The notes under the pieces: model-generated
The model's database searches: none
What the model was told of the DNA's origin: nothing
What the model saw: only the letters and a program-made list of their open reading frames with translations
Translations under genes and position numbers: made by a program
Part shown: one piece after another, positions 9,836 through 19,630 of the stretch
Numbering within the stretch: the stretch's first letter is position 1
Layout of the letters: each line of letters opens with the position of its first letter
Assembly: GCF_022341425.1 (NCBI RefSeq)
Contig: NZ_JABFUC010000007.1
Coordinates: forward strand, 62,001-126,000
Length of the DNA: 64,000 nt
Reading direction: 5' to 3'
From: Billgrantia campisalis
GTDB taxonomy: Bacteria > Pseudomonadota > Gammaproteobacteria > Pseudomonadales > Halomonadaceae

Positions 9836-10927
9836 TCAGTGGCCCGACAGGGCCGTCTCGAAGTTCAGGGTCGGATGATCGATCAGCTCGCGCAGCACCG
9901 CCGTGGCGAAGCCGCCGCGGGGCAGCCGGAAGTCGAGCCGCAGGCAGTCGGCCTCGCGGGTCAGCTGCGGGGCCGAGAGGCGCATGCGCAGGGCGCGGCG
10001 GGCCAGGCGCACCTCGGCGCGCTCCAGCCCCCCGCAGAGCCCTGGGTGGCGCTCGCGCAGGGCCTGTTCAAAGGCCGCCGCCTCCCCGGCGGCCTGGGAG
10101 TCGCCGCTGCCCCACAGGACGCCGCCGGGGTGCAGGTCGAGCCGCTCGGCGCGCTCGGCCAGAGACTCATCGACGCACTCGACCACGAACTGGCTGGCGG
10201 TACCGTCGAGGATGGCCACCTCGCCGGACACCAGGGTATTCCAGGTGCCGTCGGTCAGGCGCATGGCCAGCAGCTCGTTGAACAGGTAGCTACGGGCGGC
10301 GGAGAGCAGCATGCCCTGGCGGTCGTCGCGCTTGCGCCAGCCGCGGGCCAGCACGGCCCGGGCGCGGGCCAGGTTGCGCCCCTGATGGCCGAAGCGCTGG
10401 GGGCCGAAGGCGTTGGGCACGCCGTGGGCGCACAGCCAGGCCCAGCGCGCCTCCAGCCGGGGGTCGTCGACGGCGGCGCCGCGGATCACCAGCGAGAAGC
10501 GGTTGGCGCGATGCACGCCACGCTTGAGCTTGCGCGGGTGGCGGGCGCTTTCCAGCAGCGTCATCCCGCGCTCGGCCAGCGCCTCGGCGAGGCCCGCCGG
10601 CGCCTCGCGCCCCGGCAGCTGCACCGAGAGCCACTGGCGGGTCACGGCGATGCGATCCTTCATGCCGGAATAGCCCACCGCCCGCGGCGAGACCTGGCAC
10701 AGCTCGGCCAAACGGCGCACCGCCTCCAGGGTGGTCAGCTCGCGTTTCTCGATCCACAGCCAGAGGTGTTCACCCTGCCCCTCCGGGGCGAAGTCGAGGC
10801 ACTCCTCGACCACGAAGTCCTCGGCGCAGGCGCGATACTCGCCCGGCCAGGGCGCGCCGAAGGCGGCGTCCAGCGCCCGGGGCCAGGCCGGCGGCCAGGC
10901 GGCGGCGTTCGTCGGCGCCTCACTCAT
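9836..10927 (-). CDS. truD: tRNA pseudouridine(13) synthase TruD
   Basis: Converts uridine 13 of tRNA-Glu to pseudouridine. The 363 residues carry the catalytic motif [17 protein letters not shown], in which the nucleophilic Asp is residue 91, and the downstream [14 protein letters not shown] segment characteristic of TruD. The start ATG overlaps the ispF stop by 8 bases, so translational coupling is likely. The order ispF-truD-surE is conserved in many gammaproteobacteria. Confidence 0.95.
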   Translation of the reverse strand: MSEAPTNAAAWPPAWPRALDAAFGAPWPGEYRACAEDFVVEECLDFAPEGQGEHLWLWIEKRELTTLEAVRRLAELCQVSPRAVGYSGMKDRIAVTRQWLSVQLPGREAPAGLAEALAERGMTLLESARHPRKLKRGVHRANRFSLVIRGAAVDDPRLEARWAWLCAHGVPNAFGPQRFGHQGRNLARARAVLARGWRKRDDRQGMLLSAARSYLFNELLAMRLTDGTWNTLVSGEVAILDGTASQFVVECVDESLAERAERLDLHPGGVLWGSGDSQAAGEAAAFEQALRERHPGLCGGLERAEVRLARRALRMRLSAPQLTREADCLRLDFRLPRGGFATAVLRELIDHPTLNFETALSGH

Positions 10928-11441
10928 CGCCGGCGCCCCCGGCGGCGGCGCCCGCGGTGTCGGAACCCCGGGCGGTCAGCAGCACCACCGCCTCGGCGGC
11001 GATGCCCTCGCCGCGGCCGGTGAAGCCCAGCCGCTCGCTGGTGGTGGCCTTGACGTTGACCGCGCTCGGCTCGACCTCGAGGTCCTCGGCGAGAACCGCC
11101 GCCATGGCGGCGATATGCGGGGCCAGCTTCGGCGCCTGGGCGATCACCGTGGCATCCAGGTTGCCGACCCGAAAGCCGGCCTGGCGCACCAGCTCGAGCA
11201 CGTGGCGCAGCAGCGCACGGCTGTCGGCGCCGGCCCAGGCCGGGTCGGTATCGGGAAAGTGGCGGCCGATGTCGCCCAGGGCGCAAGCGCCGAGCAGCGC
11301 ATCGCAGACCGCATGCAGCAGCACGTCGCCGTCGGAGTGGGCAACGAAGCCGTGTTCGAAGGGAATGGCGACGCCACCGATCATCAGGTGGTCGCCGTCG
11401 CCGAAGCGGTGCACGTCGAAGCCGTGGCCGATTCGCAGCAT
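10920..11441 (-). CDS. ispF: 2-C-methyl-D-erythritol 2,4-cyclodiphosphate synthase
   Basis: Fifth step of the MEP isoprenoid pathway: cyclises CDP-methylerythritol 2-phosphate with release of CMP. The 173 residues show the zinc ligands in GFDVHRF (Asp8, His10) and the [18 protein letters not shown] motif with the third ligand His. The tail (after [12 protein letters not shown]) carries about 16 extra low-complexity residues rich in Gly and Ala compared with the usual length of about 157. Immediately follows ispD (1-base gap), as in most proteobacteria. Confidence 0.96.
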   Translation of the reverse strand: MLRIGHGFDVHRFGDGDHLMIGGVAIPFEHGFVAHSDGDVLLHAVCDALLGACALGDIGRHFPDTDPAWAGADSRALLRHVLELVRQAGFRVGNLDATVIAQAPKLAPHIAAMAAVLAEDLEVEPSAVNVKATTSERLGFTGRGEGIAAEAVVLLTARGSDTAGAAAGGAGDE

Positions 11442-11442
11442 C

Positions 11443-12192
11443 TCAGGACCTCTGCCGGGTGGGCCGCGTGTCGCCGCGGCCCGGATGAATGGAAGATTCA
11501 GCGCGCTGGGCGATCAGGATCTGCTCGGCCAGGGCCAGGTCCTCGGGATGGGTGATCTTGAGGTTGTCGCGCCGCCCGGGCACCAGCCGCGGGGCCAGGC
11601 CCAGCGCCTCCACCGCCGAAGCCTCGTCGGTCACCGTCACGCCGGCCTCGACCGCCGCCGCCAGGGCGCGACGCAGCAGCCCATAGCGGAATCCCTGGGG
11701 GGTCAGGGCGTGCCACAGCCCCGCCCGGGCCTCGGTGGCGGCGACCCGGCCGGCGCCGTCGTCACGCTTCATGGTGTCGGCCACCGGCGCCGCCAGCAGG
11801 CCGCCCACGGGGTCGTCGCTCAGGGCCTCGCACAGCCGGCGCAGGTCCGCCGCGGTGACGCAGGGGCGTGCCACGTCGTGGACCAGCACCAGCGCCTGCT
11901 CGGTTGCCTCGCCCGAGATGGCGGCCAGGGCGTTGGCCACCGAGTCGGCCCGCTCGGCGCCGCCGGCCACCCGGCGCCAGTCGGCGAAGGGCACCCAGGC
12001 GGGGTCGAAGTGGGCGTCGTCCGGGTCCAGGCAGAGGCACAGCCGCGCCTCGGGCAGCGCCCCATGCAGCCGCGCCAGGGTGTGGGCCAACACCGGTCGG
12101 CCGGCCAGGGGCAGGTACTGCTTGGGCCGCGCCGCGCCCATGCGCCGCCCCTGACCCGCGGCGGGCACCACCAGCCATAGCGGCTCACTCAT
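11443..12192 (-). CDS. ispD: 2-C-methyl-D-erythritol 4-phosphate cytidylyltransferase
   Basis: Third MEP-pathway step: transfers CMP from CTP to methylerythritol phosphate. The 249 residues begin with the nucleotide-binding signature [20 protein letters not shown] and contain [11 protein letters not shown] and a [11 protein letters not shown] motif, all typical of IspD. The C-terminal tail after EQILIAQ is somewhat long and polar. It overlaps ftsB by 8 bases and is followed by ispF one base later, giving an ftsB-ispD-ispF unit. Confidence 0.96.
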   Translation of the reverse strand: MSEPLWLVVPAAGQGRRMGAARPKQYLPLAGRPVLAHTLARLHGALPEARLCLCLDPDDAHFDPAWVPFADWRRVAGGAERADSVANALAAISGEATEQALVLVHDVARPCVTAADLRRLCEALSDDPVGGLLAAPVADTMKRDDGAGRVAATEARAGLWHALTPQGFRYGLLRRALAAAVEAGVTVTDEASAVEALGLAPRLVPGRRDNLKITHPEDLALAEQILIAQRAESSIHPGRGDTRPTRQRS

Positions 12193-12544
12193 GGCCGGCC
12201 TCCCCCGCGGTGGACGCCGGCACGGTCGCCGCCTGCGGGCTCTCCCACCGGGCGCCGCTGGCCTCGACCACCACGCCGGGGACCCAGTAGAAATGCTCGT
12301 CGCTGCGCACCATGCCGATATCGCTGCGCGCCCGCTCCTCGATGGCGTCGAGGCCGGTCTTGAGGTCCACCACCTCGGCGGCCAGCCGGGCGTTGCGGTC
12401 GCGCAGGGGCTTGTTCTCGGCGTCCAACACCGCTACCCGCTCACGAATCTGGCGCAGCTCCTGGACGCCGCCGTCGCCGAACCACAGCCGGTACTGCAGC
12501 AGGGCCAGCAGCAGCAGCAGGGCGATGGCGAGCCACTTGAGCAT
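12185..12544 (-). CDS. ftsB: Cell division protein FtsB
   Basis: Small bitopic inner-membrane protein of the FtsQLB divisome subcomplex that licenses septal peptidoglycan synthesis. The 119 residues have a single N-terminal transmembrane helix (WLAIALLLLLALLQYRLWF), then a coiled coil of about 50 residues (LRQIRERVAVLDAENKPLRD and onward) and the conserved DAIEERARSDIGMV ending. The tail after FYWVPGV is a short, weakly conserved extension. It is the first gene of the block on this strand; eno, the usual upstream partner, is not here. Confidence 0.93.
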   Translation of the reverse strand: MLKWLAIALLLLLALLQYRLWFGDGGVQELRQIRERVAVLDAENKPLRDRNARLAAEVVDLKTGLDAIEERARSDIGMVRSDEHFYWVPGVVVEASGARWESPQAATVPASTAGEAGHE

Positions 12545-12597
12545 CGGGTCCTTCCTCGCAGTTCAAAACGGCCGCCATTATGCCACCTTCCTCCGGC

Positions 12598-13734
12598 TCA
12601 CGTCTTGAACGGCAGGCCTCGTTCGGCGGCCCGGCAGTAGGCCCGCACCTGGCGACGCTCCTCGGCGCAGAAGCGCGCCACTGCTGCGTGCAGCTGCGGG
12701 TCGGCGATATGGTGCAGCGAGCCGAGCAGGCGCGGCGCGAAGCCGCGGGCGAGCTTGTGCTCGCCCTGGGTGCCGGGGTCGAAGGTGGTCAGCCCCCGGG
12801 CCAGGCAGTGCTCGATGCCCTGGTAGTAGCAGGCCTCGAAGTGCAGGCAGTCGGCGATCACTTCGCTGCCCCAGTAGCGCCCATAGAGGGTGCGCGTGCC
12901 CTGCAGACAGAGGGCGGCGGCCACCGGTCGGCCCGCCAGGCGTGCCTGGATGAGCACCAGGCTCTCGGGCAGGGTCGCCCGCAGGCGCAGGAAGAAATCG
13001 AGGTTCAGGTAGCCGTGGCGCCCACGCTCCAGGTAGGTGATCTCGTAGCAGCGGAAGAAGTGGGCCAGCGCCGCCTCGTCGATCGCCGCGCCCTCCAGGC
13101 GGTGCAGGGTCAGCCCCTGGTCGGCGACGATGCGCCGCTCGCGGCGGATCGCCTTGCGTCGCTTCGAGGTCAGGGCGGCGAGAAAGCCGTCGAAGTCGCC
13201 GAAGCCGCGATCCTGCCACTGGAACTGCACCCCGTGGCGGAGCAGCAGCTCGGGGCGTGCCGCCCGCCACGCCGCCACCTCCTGGTCGGCGGCGAACAGC
13301 AGATGCCAGCTGGACAGCCCGGCGCTGCCCTCCCAGGCCGTGGCCAAGGCCTCGCGAGCCGCCAGGGGGTCGATGCCCGGCGCCAGTGCCAGCCGCGGCC
13401 CCGGGGCCGGAGTGAAGGGAATCGCCGAGAGCCCCTTGGGATAGTAGCGCCCGCCGGCCCGCTCCCAGGCGTCGGCCCAGGCCCAGTCGAAGACGTATTC
13501 TCCGTAGGAGTGGTGCTTGTGGTAGTGGGGCATCACCCCGACCAGCGCCTCGCCGCGCCACAGGGTCAGATGGCGCGGCACCCAGCCGGTGGCCGGGCTC
13601 ACCGCGCCGCTGGCCTCCAGGGCATGGAGGAACTCGTGACGCAGGAAGGGGTGATCGTCGCCGACCAGGGCGTTCCAGGCCGCCGCCGGCACCGCCTCCA
13701 TGGCGGGCAGTTCTTGCAGCACGAGCTGGGGCAT
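12598..13734 (-). CDS. DUF482/COG3146 GNAT-like (peptidogalycan-biosynthesis-annotated) protein
   Basis: Cytoplasmic protein of the DUF482 family, with a FemAB/GNAT-type acyltransferase fold; substrate unknown. About 378 residues. Recognised by the N-terminal HPFLRHEFLHALEASGAV, VFDWAWADAWERAGG, PKGLSAIPFTPAPGPRL and the later GRYWGSEVIADCLHFEACYY and DPGTQGEHKLARGF segments, which I recall as family hallmarks. The ATG at 13732-13734, 7 bases after AAGGA, is preferred over the adjoining TTG. It is probably monocistronic: upstream is a repeat-rich gap and downstream lies ftsB. Confidence 0.8.
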   Translation of the reverse strand: MPQLVLQELPAMEAVPAAAWNALVGDDHPFLRHEFLHALEASGAVSPATGWVPRHLTLWRGEALVGVMPHYHKHHSYGEYVFDWAWADAWERAGGRYYPKGLSAIPFTPAPGPRLALAPGIDPLAAREALATAWEGSAGLSSWHLLFAADQEVAAWRAARPELLLRHGVQFQWQDRGFGDFDGFLAALTSKRRKAIRRERRIVADQGLTLHRLEGAAIDEAALAHFFRCYEITYLERGRHGYLNLDFFLRLRATLPESLVLIQARLAGRPVAAALCLQGTRTLYGRYWGSEVIADCLHFEACYYQGIEHCLARGLTTFDPGTQGEHKLARGFAPRLLGSLHHIADPQLHAAVARFCAEERRQVRAYCRAAERGLPFKT

Positions 13735-13769
13735 CAAGATTCCTTACCTCAGTAGCGCAGGACATCACG

Positions 13770-13935
13770 GGGCGCCTGCGGCGCCTATCGTCGAAGCGCA
13801 GCCTCCCGCACGGCTGTCTGTATATGTGGGAGGGCGATTTATCGCGCGAAGCAGCGCGCAGCGCTGCCAGTTCAGGGCGCCTGCGGCGCCTTCGTCGAAG
13901 CGTCGAACCGCCGGCAAAGCCGGCCTTCCACACGA
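13770..13935. repeat. REP-like composite repeat element in a 306-bp gene-free gap
   Basis: The gap 13735-14040 holds no convincing gene. Two direct copies of GGGCGCCTGCGGCGCC followed by TCGTCGAAGCG occur at 13770-13798 and 13875-13902, each able to form a GC-rich hairpin. Between them TGTGGGAGGGCGATTTATCG resembles REP sequences of pseudomonads. The right end has the hairpin CCGGCAAAGCCGG followed by CCTTCCACAC, the inverse of the left-hand GTGGGAGG. This is the architecture of paired, inverted REP units (a BIME). Confidence 0.65.
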
Positions 13936-14040
13936 TTTTCTCCTATCGCGGCGCCATCGGCTGACAAGTCGTTGGCAGAGGGCCTACATTGTGCCCATGC
14001 CCTCTCCTCGCTTCCATCCCCACCGAGACAGGAAACCCGC

Positions 14041-15438
14041 ATGACCGATGCCCGGGAGCTGCAGTCGCGGTTCGACGCCCAGCGCCAGGCCTTCGCGGCC
14101 GAGCCCTACCCCAGCCTGGCGAAGCGCCGCGACCGCCTGGCGCGGCTGGCGACCCTGACGCGCCGCCACCGCGACGAGATCGTTCGCGCCATCGCCGCGG
14201 ACTACGGCCACCGCGCCGCGGCCGAAACCCAGCTCGCCGAGATCGCCACCGTCGGCCAGGCGGTGCGCCACGCCCGACGCCACCTGCGCCGCTGGATGCG
14301 CCCCAGGCGCGCCGCGGTGCCCTGGCGGCTGCTGCCCGCCCGGGCGCGCATCCACTACCAGCCGCTGGGGGTGGTGGGCATCATGGCCCCGTCCAACTAC
14401 CCCTGGAACCTGGCCTGGCTGCCGGCGGTGGACGCCCTGGCCGCCGGCAACCGGGTGCTGATCAAGCCCAGTGAGCATACACCGGTCACCAGCGCCCTGA
14501 TGGCGCGGCTCGCCGAATACTACTTCGCCCCCGACGAGCTCGCCGTGATCACCGGCGAGGTGGAGACGGCACAGGCCTTCGCCGCCCTGCCCTTCGACCA
14601 CCTGCTGTTCACCGGCAGCGCCCGGGTCGGCCGCGAGGTGGCCCGGGCCGCGGCGGCCAACCTCACCCCGACCACCCTGGAGCTGGGCGGCAAGTCCCCG
14701 GTCATCGTCGGCGCCGACGCCGACCTGGCGAGGGCCGCCGAGCGCATCGCCTTCGGCAAGTGGCTCAACGCCGGCCAGACCTGCATCGCCCCGGACCATG
14801 TGCTGATCGACACCTCGCGGCTGACCGCCTTCATCGAGGCGATGCGCAAGACGGTGAACGACTTCTATCCCAGGGGCACCGCCGGGGAGGACTACAGCGC
14901 CGTGCTGGGCGATCGTCAGCGGGAGCGGCTGGAGGCCATGCTGGCCGAGGCCCGGGATCACGGCTGCCGAGTGATCGAGCTCGGCGAGCGGGTCACCCTG
15001 GCCGACGGTGGCACCAAGCTGCCGCCCACCCTGGTGATCAACCCCCACCATGCCCTGAGCCTGATGCGCGAGGAGATCTTCGGCCCCTGGCTGCCGGTGA
15101 TCGGGCTCGGCGACTTCGATGCCGCCCTGGCCCGGGTCAACGCCGGCCCGCGGCCCCTGGCGCTCTACGCCTTCACCGACGATGCCGTCGAGCGGCGGCG
15201 ACTGCTGGAGCAGACCCACTCCGGCGGGGTGGTCTTCAACGACACCCTGTTGCACAGCGCCGTGCCGGCACTGCCCTTCGGCGGCGTGGGGGAGAGCGGC
15301 ATGGGCGCCTACCATGGAGAGAGCGGCTTTCGCCGGTTCAGCCACGAACGCAGCGTCTTCTTGCAGTCACGGCACAGCCGCGTGGGCTGGCTCAATCCGC
15401 CCTACCGTCGCTGGCTGGTGCGCCTGATGAGCCGCTGA
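14041..15438 (+). CDS. calB: Coniferyl-aldehyde-dehydrogenase-type aldehyde dehydrogenase
   Basis: NAD(P)-dependent aldehyde dehydrogenase of the family containing CalB, which oxidises coniferyl aldehyde to ferulate; many members act on other aldehydes. The 465 residues show the catalytic Cys248 in NAGQTCIAPDH, the general-base Glu214 in TLELGGKSP, and the family's APSNYPWNLAWLP and FGGVGESGMGAYHGESGF segments. There is no N-terminal targeting signal. The ATG at 14041 is preceded by AGGAAA at 14030-14035. It ends just upstream of the edd control region but faces a separate promoter. The real substrate here is uncertain; a detoxifying role is as likely as lignin-aromatic catabolism, because no other aromatic genes are present. 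Confidence 0.8.
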   Translation: MTDARELQSRFDAQRQAFAAEPYPSLAKRRDRLARLATLTRRHRDEIVRAIAADYGHRAAAETQLAEIATVGQAVRHARRHLRRWMRPRRAAVPWRLLPARARIHYQPLGVVGIMAPSNYPWNLAWLPAVDALAAGNRVLIKPSEHTPVTSALMARLAEYYFAPDELAVITGEVETAQAFAALPFDHLLFTGSARVGREVARAAAANLTPTTLELGGKSPVIVGADADLARAAERIAFGKWLNAGQTCIAPDHVLIDTSRLTAFIEAMRKTVNDFYPRGTAGEDYSAVLGDRQRERLEAMLAEARDHGCRVIELGERVTLADGGTKLPPTLVINPHHALSLMREEIFGPWLPVIGLGDFDAALARVNAGPRPLALYAFTDDAVERRRLLEQTHSGGVVFNDTLLHSAVPALPFGGVGESGMGAYHGESGFRRFSHERSVFLQSRHSRVGWLNPPYRRWLVRLMSR

Positions 15439-15459
15439 GCCGCTGAGCCGCTGAGCCGC
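15428..15459. repeat. Four 8-bp tandem repeats (TGAGCCGC) over the aldehyde dehydrogenase stop
   Basis: Four perfect units at 15428, 15436, 15444 and 15452. The stop TGA (15436-15438) is the first three bases of unit 2. Confidence 0.85.
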
Positions 15460-15471
15460 CTCGAATCATCG

Positions 15472-15486
15472 CGTAATAAAACTACA
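15472..15486. promoter_or_regulatory. Candidate HexR operator upstream of edd
   Basis: CGTAATAAAACTACA is an imperfect palindrome of the GTAAT-N3-ATTAC type known for HexR in gammaproteobacteria. Its reverse complement matches the pgi site (28502-28516) at 12 of 15 positions. hexR itself is in this window. It lies about 86 bp before the edd start. Confidence 0.55.
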
Positions 15487-15534
15487 TAAAAACCCAAAAA
15501 TGCCGTAGACTGCCGGAAACGCAGCACAGTAATT

Positions 15535-15548
15535 TGGTAAACTTACCA
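15535..15548. promoter_or_regulatory. Perfect 14-bp palindrome immediately upstream of edd
   Basis: TGGTAAACTTACCA has two 6-bp arms, TGGTAA and TTACCA, around AC. It ends 23 bases before the edd ATG and so would overlap the promoter or transcript start. It differs from the HexR-like site 50 bases upstream; the protein that binds it is unknown. Confidence 0.5.
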
Positions 15549-15571
15549 TATTTCGATTCGCGAGGTGCCCC

Positions 15572-17458
<1,887 letters not shown>

Positions 17459-17536
17459 GCCACTGCCACAACAGAGCCATGCAGTTGCTATAAGTTGCCA
17501 TAGCGAGAAGCGCCGGCCAGAAGGGATGGATTGACG

Positions 17537-18502
17537 ATGACACGACCCGCATTGATCGGTGATATCGGTGGGACCAACGCCCGTTTCGCGCTAGTGACGC
17601 CGGGGACCTTCGAGCCCGAGGATATCCTCAGCCTGCCCTGTGCCGACTATCCCGGCCTGGTGGAGGCGGTAACCGACTACCTGGCCCGGGTCGGCGCCGT
17701 GGGCGAGCGGGCCCCTCGAGAGGCCTGCCTGGCCTTCGCCTGCCCGATCCGCGGCGACCGGGTGACCATGACCAACAACCACTGGTCCTTCTCCCGGGCC
17801 GAGGCCCAGCAGGCGCTGGGGCTCACGCTGTTCAAGGTGATCAACGACTTCACCGCCCAGGCCCTCGGCGTACCCCATGTGGCCGCGGCTGACCTGGTCG
17901 AGGTGCAGCCCGGCGAGGCGATTCCCCATGCGGCCCGGCTGGTGATCGGCCCCGGCACCGGGCTCGGCGTGGCCGGGCTCTTCCCCGGTCGCCATGCCTG
18001 GATCCCCCTGCCCACCGAGGGCGGCCACGTCACCTTCGCCCCCACCGACGAGCGGGAGCAGAACCTGCTGCGCCACTTCCGCAACCGCTACGGCCGGGTC
18101 AGCGTGGAGCGCATCCTATGCGGCCAGGGGCTGCTCGACCTCTACCTGGCCCACTGCTCGCTGAAGGGCGCCCCGCCCCGCTACGCCACGCCGTCGGAGG
18201 TGAGCGGCGCGGCGGGCGACGACCCGGTGGCCCGTGATACCCTGCTGCGCTTCCTGAAGATCCTCGGCGACGTCTGCGGCGACGCCGCCCTGACCCTGGG
18301 CGCCCGGGGCGGGGTCAGCCTGTGTGGCGGCATCCTGCCACGGCTGCTCGACTGGCTGCCCCAGAGCCGCTTTTGCGAGGCCTTCGCCGCCAAGGGGCGC
18401 ATGAGCCCCTATACCGCGGCGATCCCGATCCACGTGGTCACCGCCCCCTGGCCGGGCCTGCTGGGCGCCGCCGAGGCGCTGCATAATGAAGAGGTCGAAT
18501 AG
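17537..18502 (+). CDS. glk: Glucokinase
   Basis: ATP-dependent phosphorylation of glucose to glucose-6-phosphate in the cytoplasm. The 321 residues belong to the Glk (Pfam02685) rather than the ROK family, with N-terminal phosphate motif LIGDIGGTNARFAL, TMTNNHWSFS with catalytic neighbours, VIGPGTGLGVAGLF, and TEGGHVTFAPTDERE. The ATG at 17537 is chosen over an in-frame TTG at 17531 because AAGGGA (17521-17526) is 10 bases from the ATG. It lies 78 bp after edd, on the same strand. It can use glucose freed by the alpha-glucosidase encoded at 41936-43555. Confidence 0.95.
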   Translation: MTRPALIGDIGGTNARFALVTPGTFEPEDILSLPCADYPGLVEAVTDYLARVGAVGERAPREACLAFACPIRGDRVTMTNNHWSFSRAEAQQALGLTLFKVINDFTAQALGVPHVAAADLVEVQPGEAIPHAARLVIGPGTGLGVAGLFPGRHAWIPLPTEGGHVTFAPTDEREQNLLRHFRNRYGRVSVERILCGQGLLDLYLAHCSLKGAPPRYATPSEVSGAAGDDPVARDTLLRFLKILGDVCGDAALTLGARGGVSLCGGILPRLLDWLPQSRFCEAFAAKGRMSPYTAAIPIHVVTAPWPGLLGAAEALHNEEVE

Positions 18503-18535
18503 GAACGTCTTTCCAACCCCACTCTGACGTGGGCA

Positions 18536-18630
18536 CCGGGAGCAGGTCGTAGCGAAGGTCATTCGCCATGGATGGCGAATGTAGCGCCCAAGGAAGGGTT
18601 CACAGCGCCTTCGCGAAGGCCTGCTCCCGG
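18536..18630. repeat. 95-bp nested palindromic repeat element
   Basis: Outer inverted repeats CCGGGAGCAGG (18536-18546) and CCTGCTCCCGG (18620-18630) enclose a second hairpin CATTCGCCATGG / ATGGCGAATG (18560-18581). The two arms also pair partly through AGCGAAGG / CCTTCGCG. It lies in the 204-bp gap between glk and yeaD. The form suggests a dispersed REP/MITE-like intergenic element. Confidence 0.7.
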
Positions 18631-18706
18631 CATAGCCCCAACGACCAACAAGGTTGTGAAATGAGTGCTGACTCGCTAGAAGAGGCTGAGTGACCGAGGA
18701 GGTCGA

Positions 18707-19630
18707 ATGATTCCCGATACCCTGCGCGCGCTGCTCGACGAGACCCGTGGCCGACGCCGCGCCCAGTGGGCCGGCCGCGAAGTGTGGTTGGCCAACGAAG
18801 CCTGGGGGGAGCTGGCGGTATCGCTCCAGGGCGCCCAGGTCCTGCACTATTTACCAGCGCCCAAGGCCGCGCGAGCTGAAGGCTCTCGCCCTGCCGGCGA
18901 TAACGGCGAGGGCTGGCTATGGGTGACACCGACGCCCCAGGACCTGCCCGGGGCGATTCGCGGCGGCATCCCGCTGTGCTGGCCGTGGTTCGCCGACGAG
19001 CGCTACGCCGATGAGACACCGGACCGCAGCGGGCCCTTCCACGGCCCGGCACGCAAGGCCGAGTGGCGACTCGACGCCGTGGACGAGCACGAGGAGGGCG
19101 TGGAGCTCCACCTCTCGCCGGAGACCCGCCTGCACACCCAGCTCGCCCCCCGGGCGGTGATCCAGGCCAACGCCAACCGCCTGCACGTGGAGCTGATCAC
19201 CGAGCACTTCGGCGAGACCCCGGAGAAGATCAGCGGCGCCCTGCACAGCTACCTGGCGGTGGCCGACAGCTTCGCCTGCCGGGTGGAAGGCCTGGCCGGC
19301 GCCCGCTACCTGGACAAGCTGGCGGGCTTCGCCGAGCGCGACCAGCAAGGCGAGCTTGCCGTGCGCGGCGGGCTCGACCGCATCTATCACAGCAACGCCG
19401 AGGTGGTGCTCGACGATGGCACCCGCCGCCTGCGCATCGCCCGCCAGGGCAGCGACTCGGCGGTAGTCTGGCAGCCCGGCGAGGCACTGCCCGATGACAC
19501 CCCCGCCGAGGCCGGGCGGCGCTTTCTGTGCGTGGAATCGGCCAACACCCGCCTCGACCCGGTGTGGCTGGTGCCCGGCGCCCAGCACCTGCTGGGCACC
19601 ACCCTCTCCCTGGCGGACGCCACCCCATGA
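18707..19630 (+). CDS. yeaD: D-hexose-6-phosphate mutarotase (YeaD family)
   Basis: Aldose-1-epimerase-like enzyme that interconverts alpha and beta anomers of glucose-6-phosphate and related sugars; cytoplasmic. The 307 residues show the phosphate-pocket segment IRGGIPLCWPWF, GPARKAEW, the catalytic His in SGALHSYLAVAD and the catalytic Glu in FLCVESANT. A strong ribosome site AGGAGGTCGA precedes the ATG. It overlaps the next gene by ATGA. Zwf uses beta-G6P, so a mutarotase fits the Entner-Doudoroff context. Confidence 0.88.
   Translation: MIPDTLRALLDETRGRRRAQWAGREVWLANEAWGELAVSLQGAQVLHYLPAPKAARAEGSRPAGDNGEGWLWVTPTPQDLPGAIRGGIPLCWPWFADERYADETPDRSGPFHGPARKAEWRLDAVDEHEEGVELHLSPETRLHTQLAPRAVIQANANRLHVELITEHFGETPEKISGALHSYLAVADSFACRVEGLAGARYLDKLAGFAERDQQGELAVRGGLDRIYHSNAEVVLDDGTRRLRIARQGSDSAVVWQPGEALPDDTPAEAGRRFLCVESANTRLDPVWLVPGAQHLLGTTLSLADATP

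Noticed and set aside
14041..15438. Aromatic (lignin) degradation locus around the coniferyl-aldehyde-type dehydrogenase
   Set aside because: No other aromatic-catabolism gene lies nearby; the enzyme name alone is not enough.
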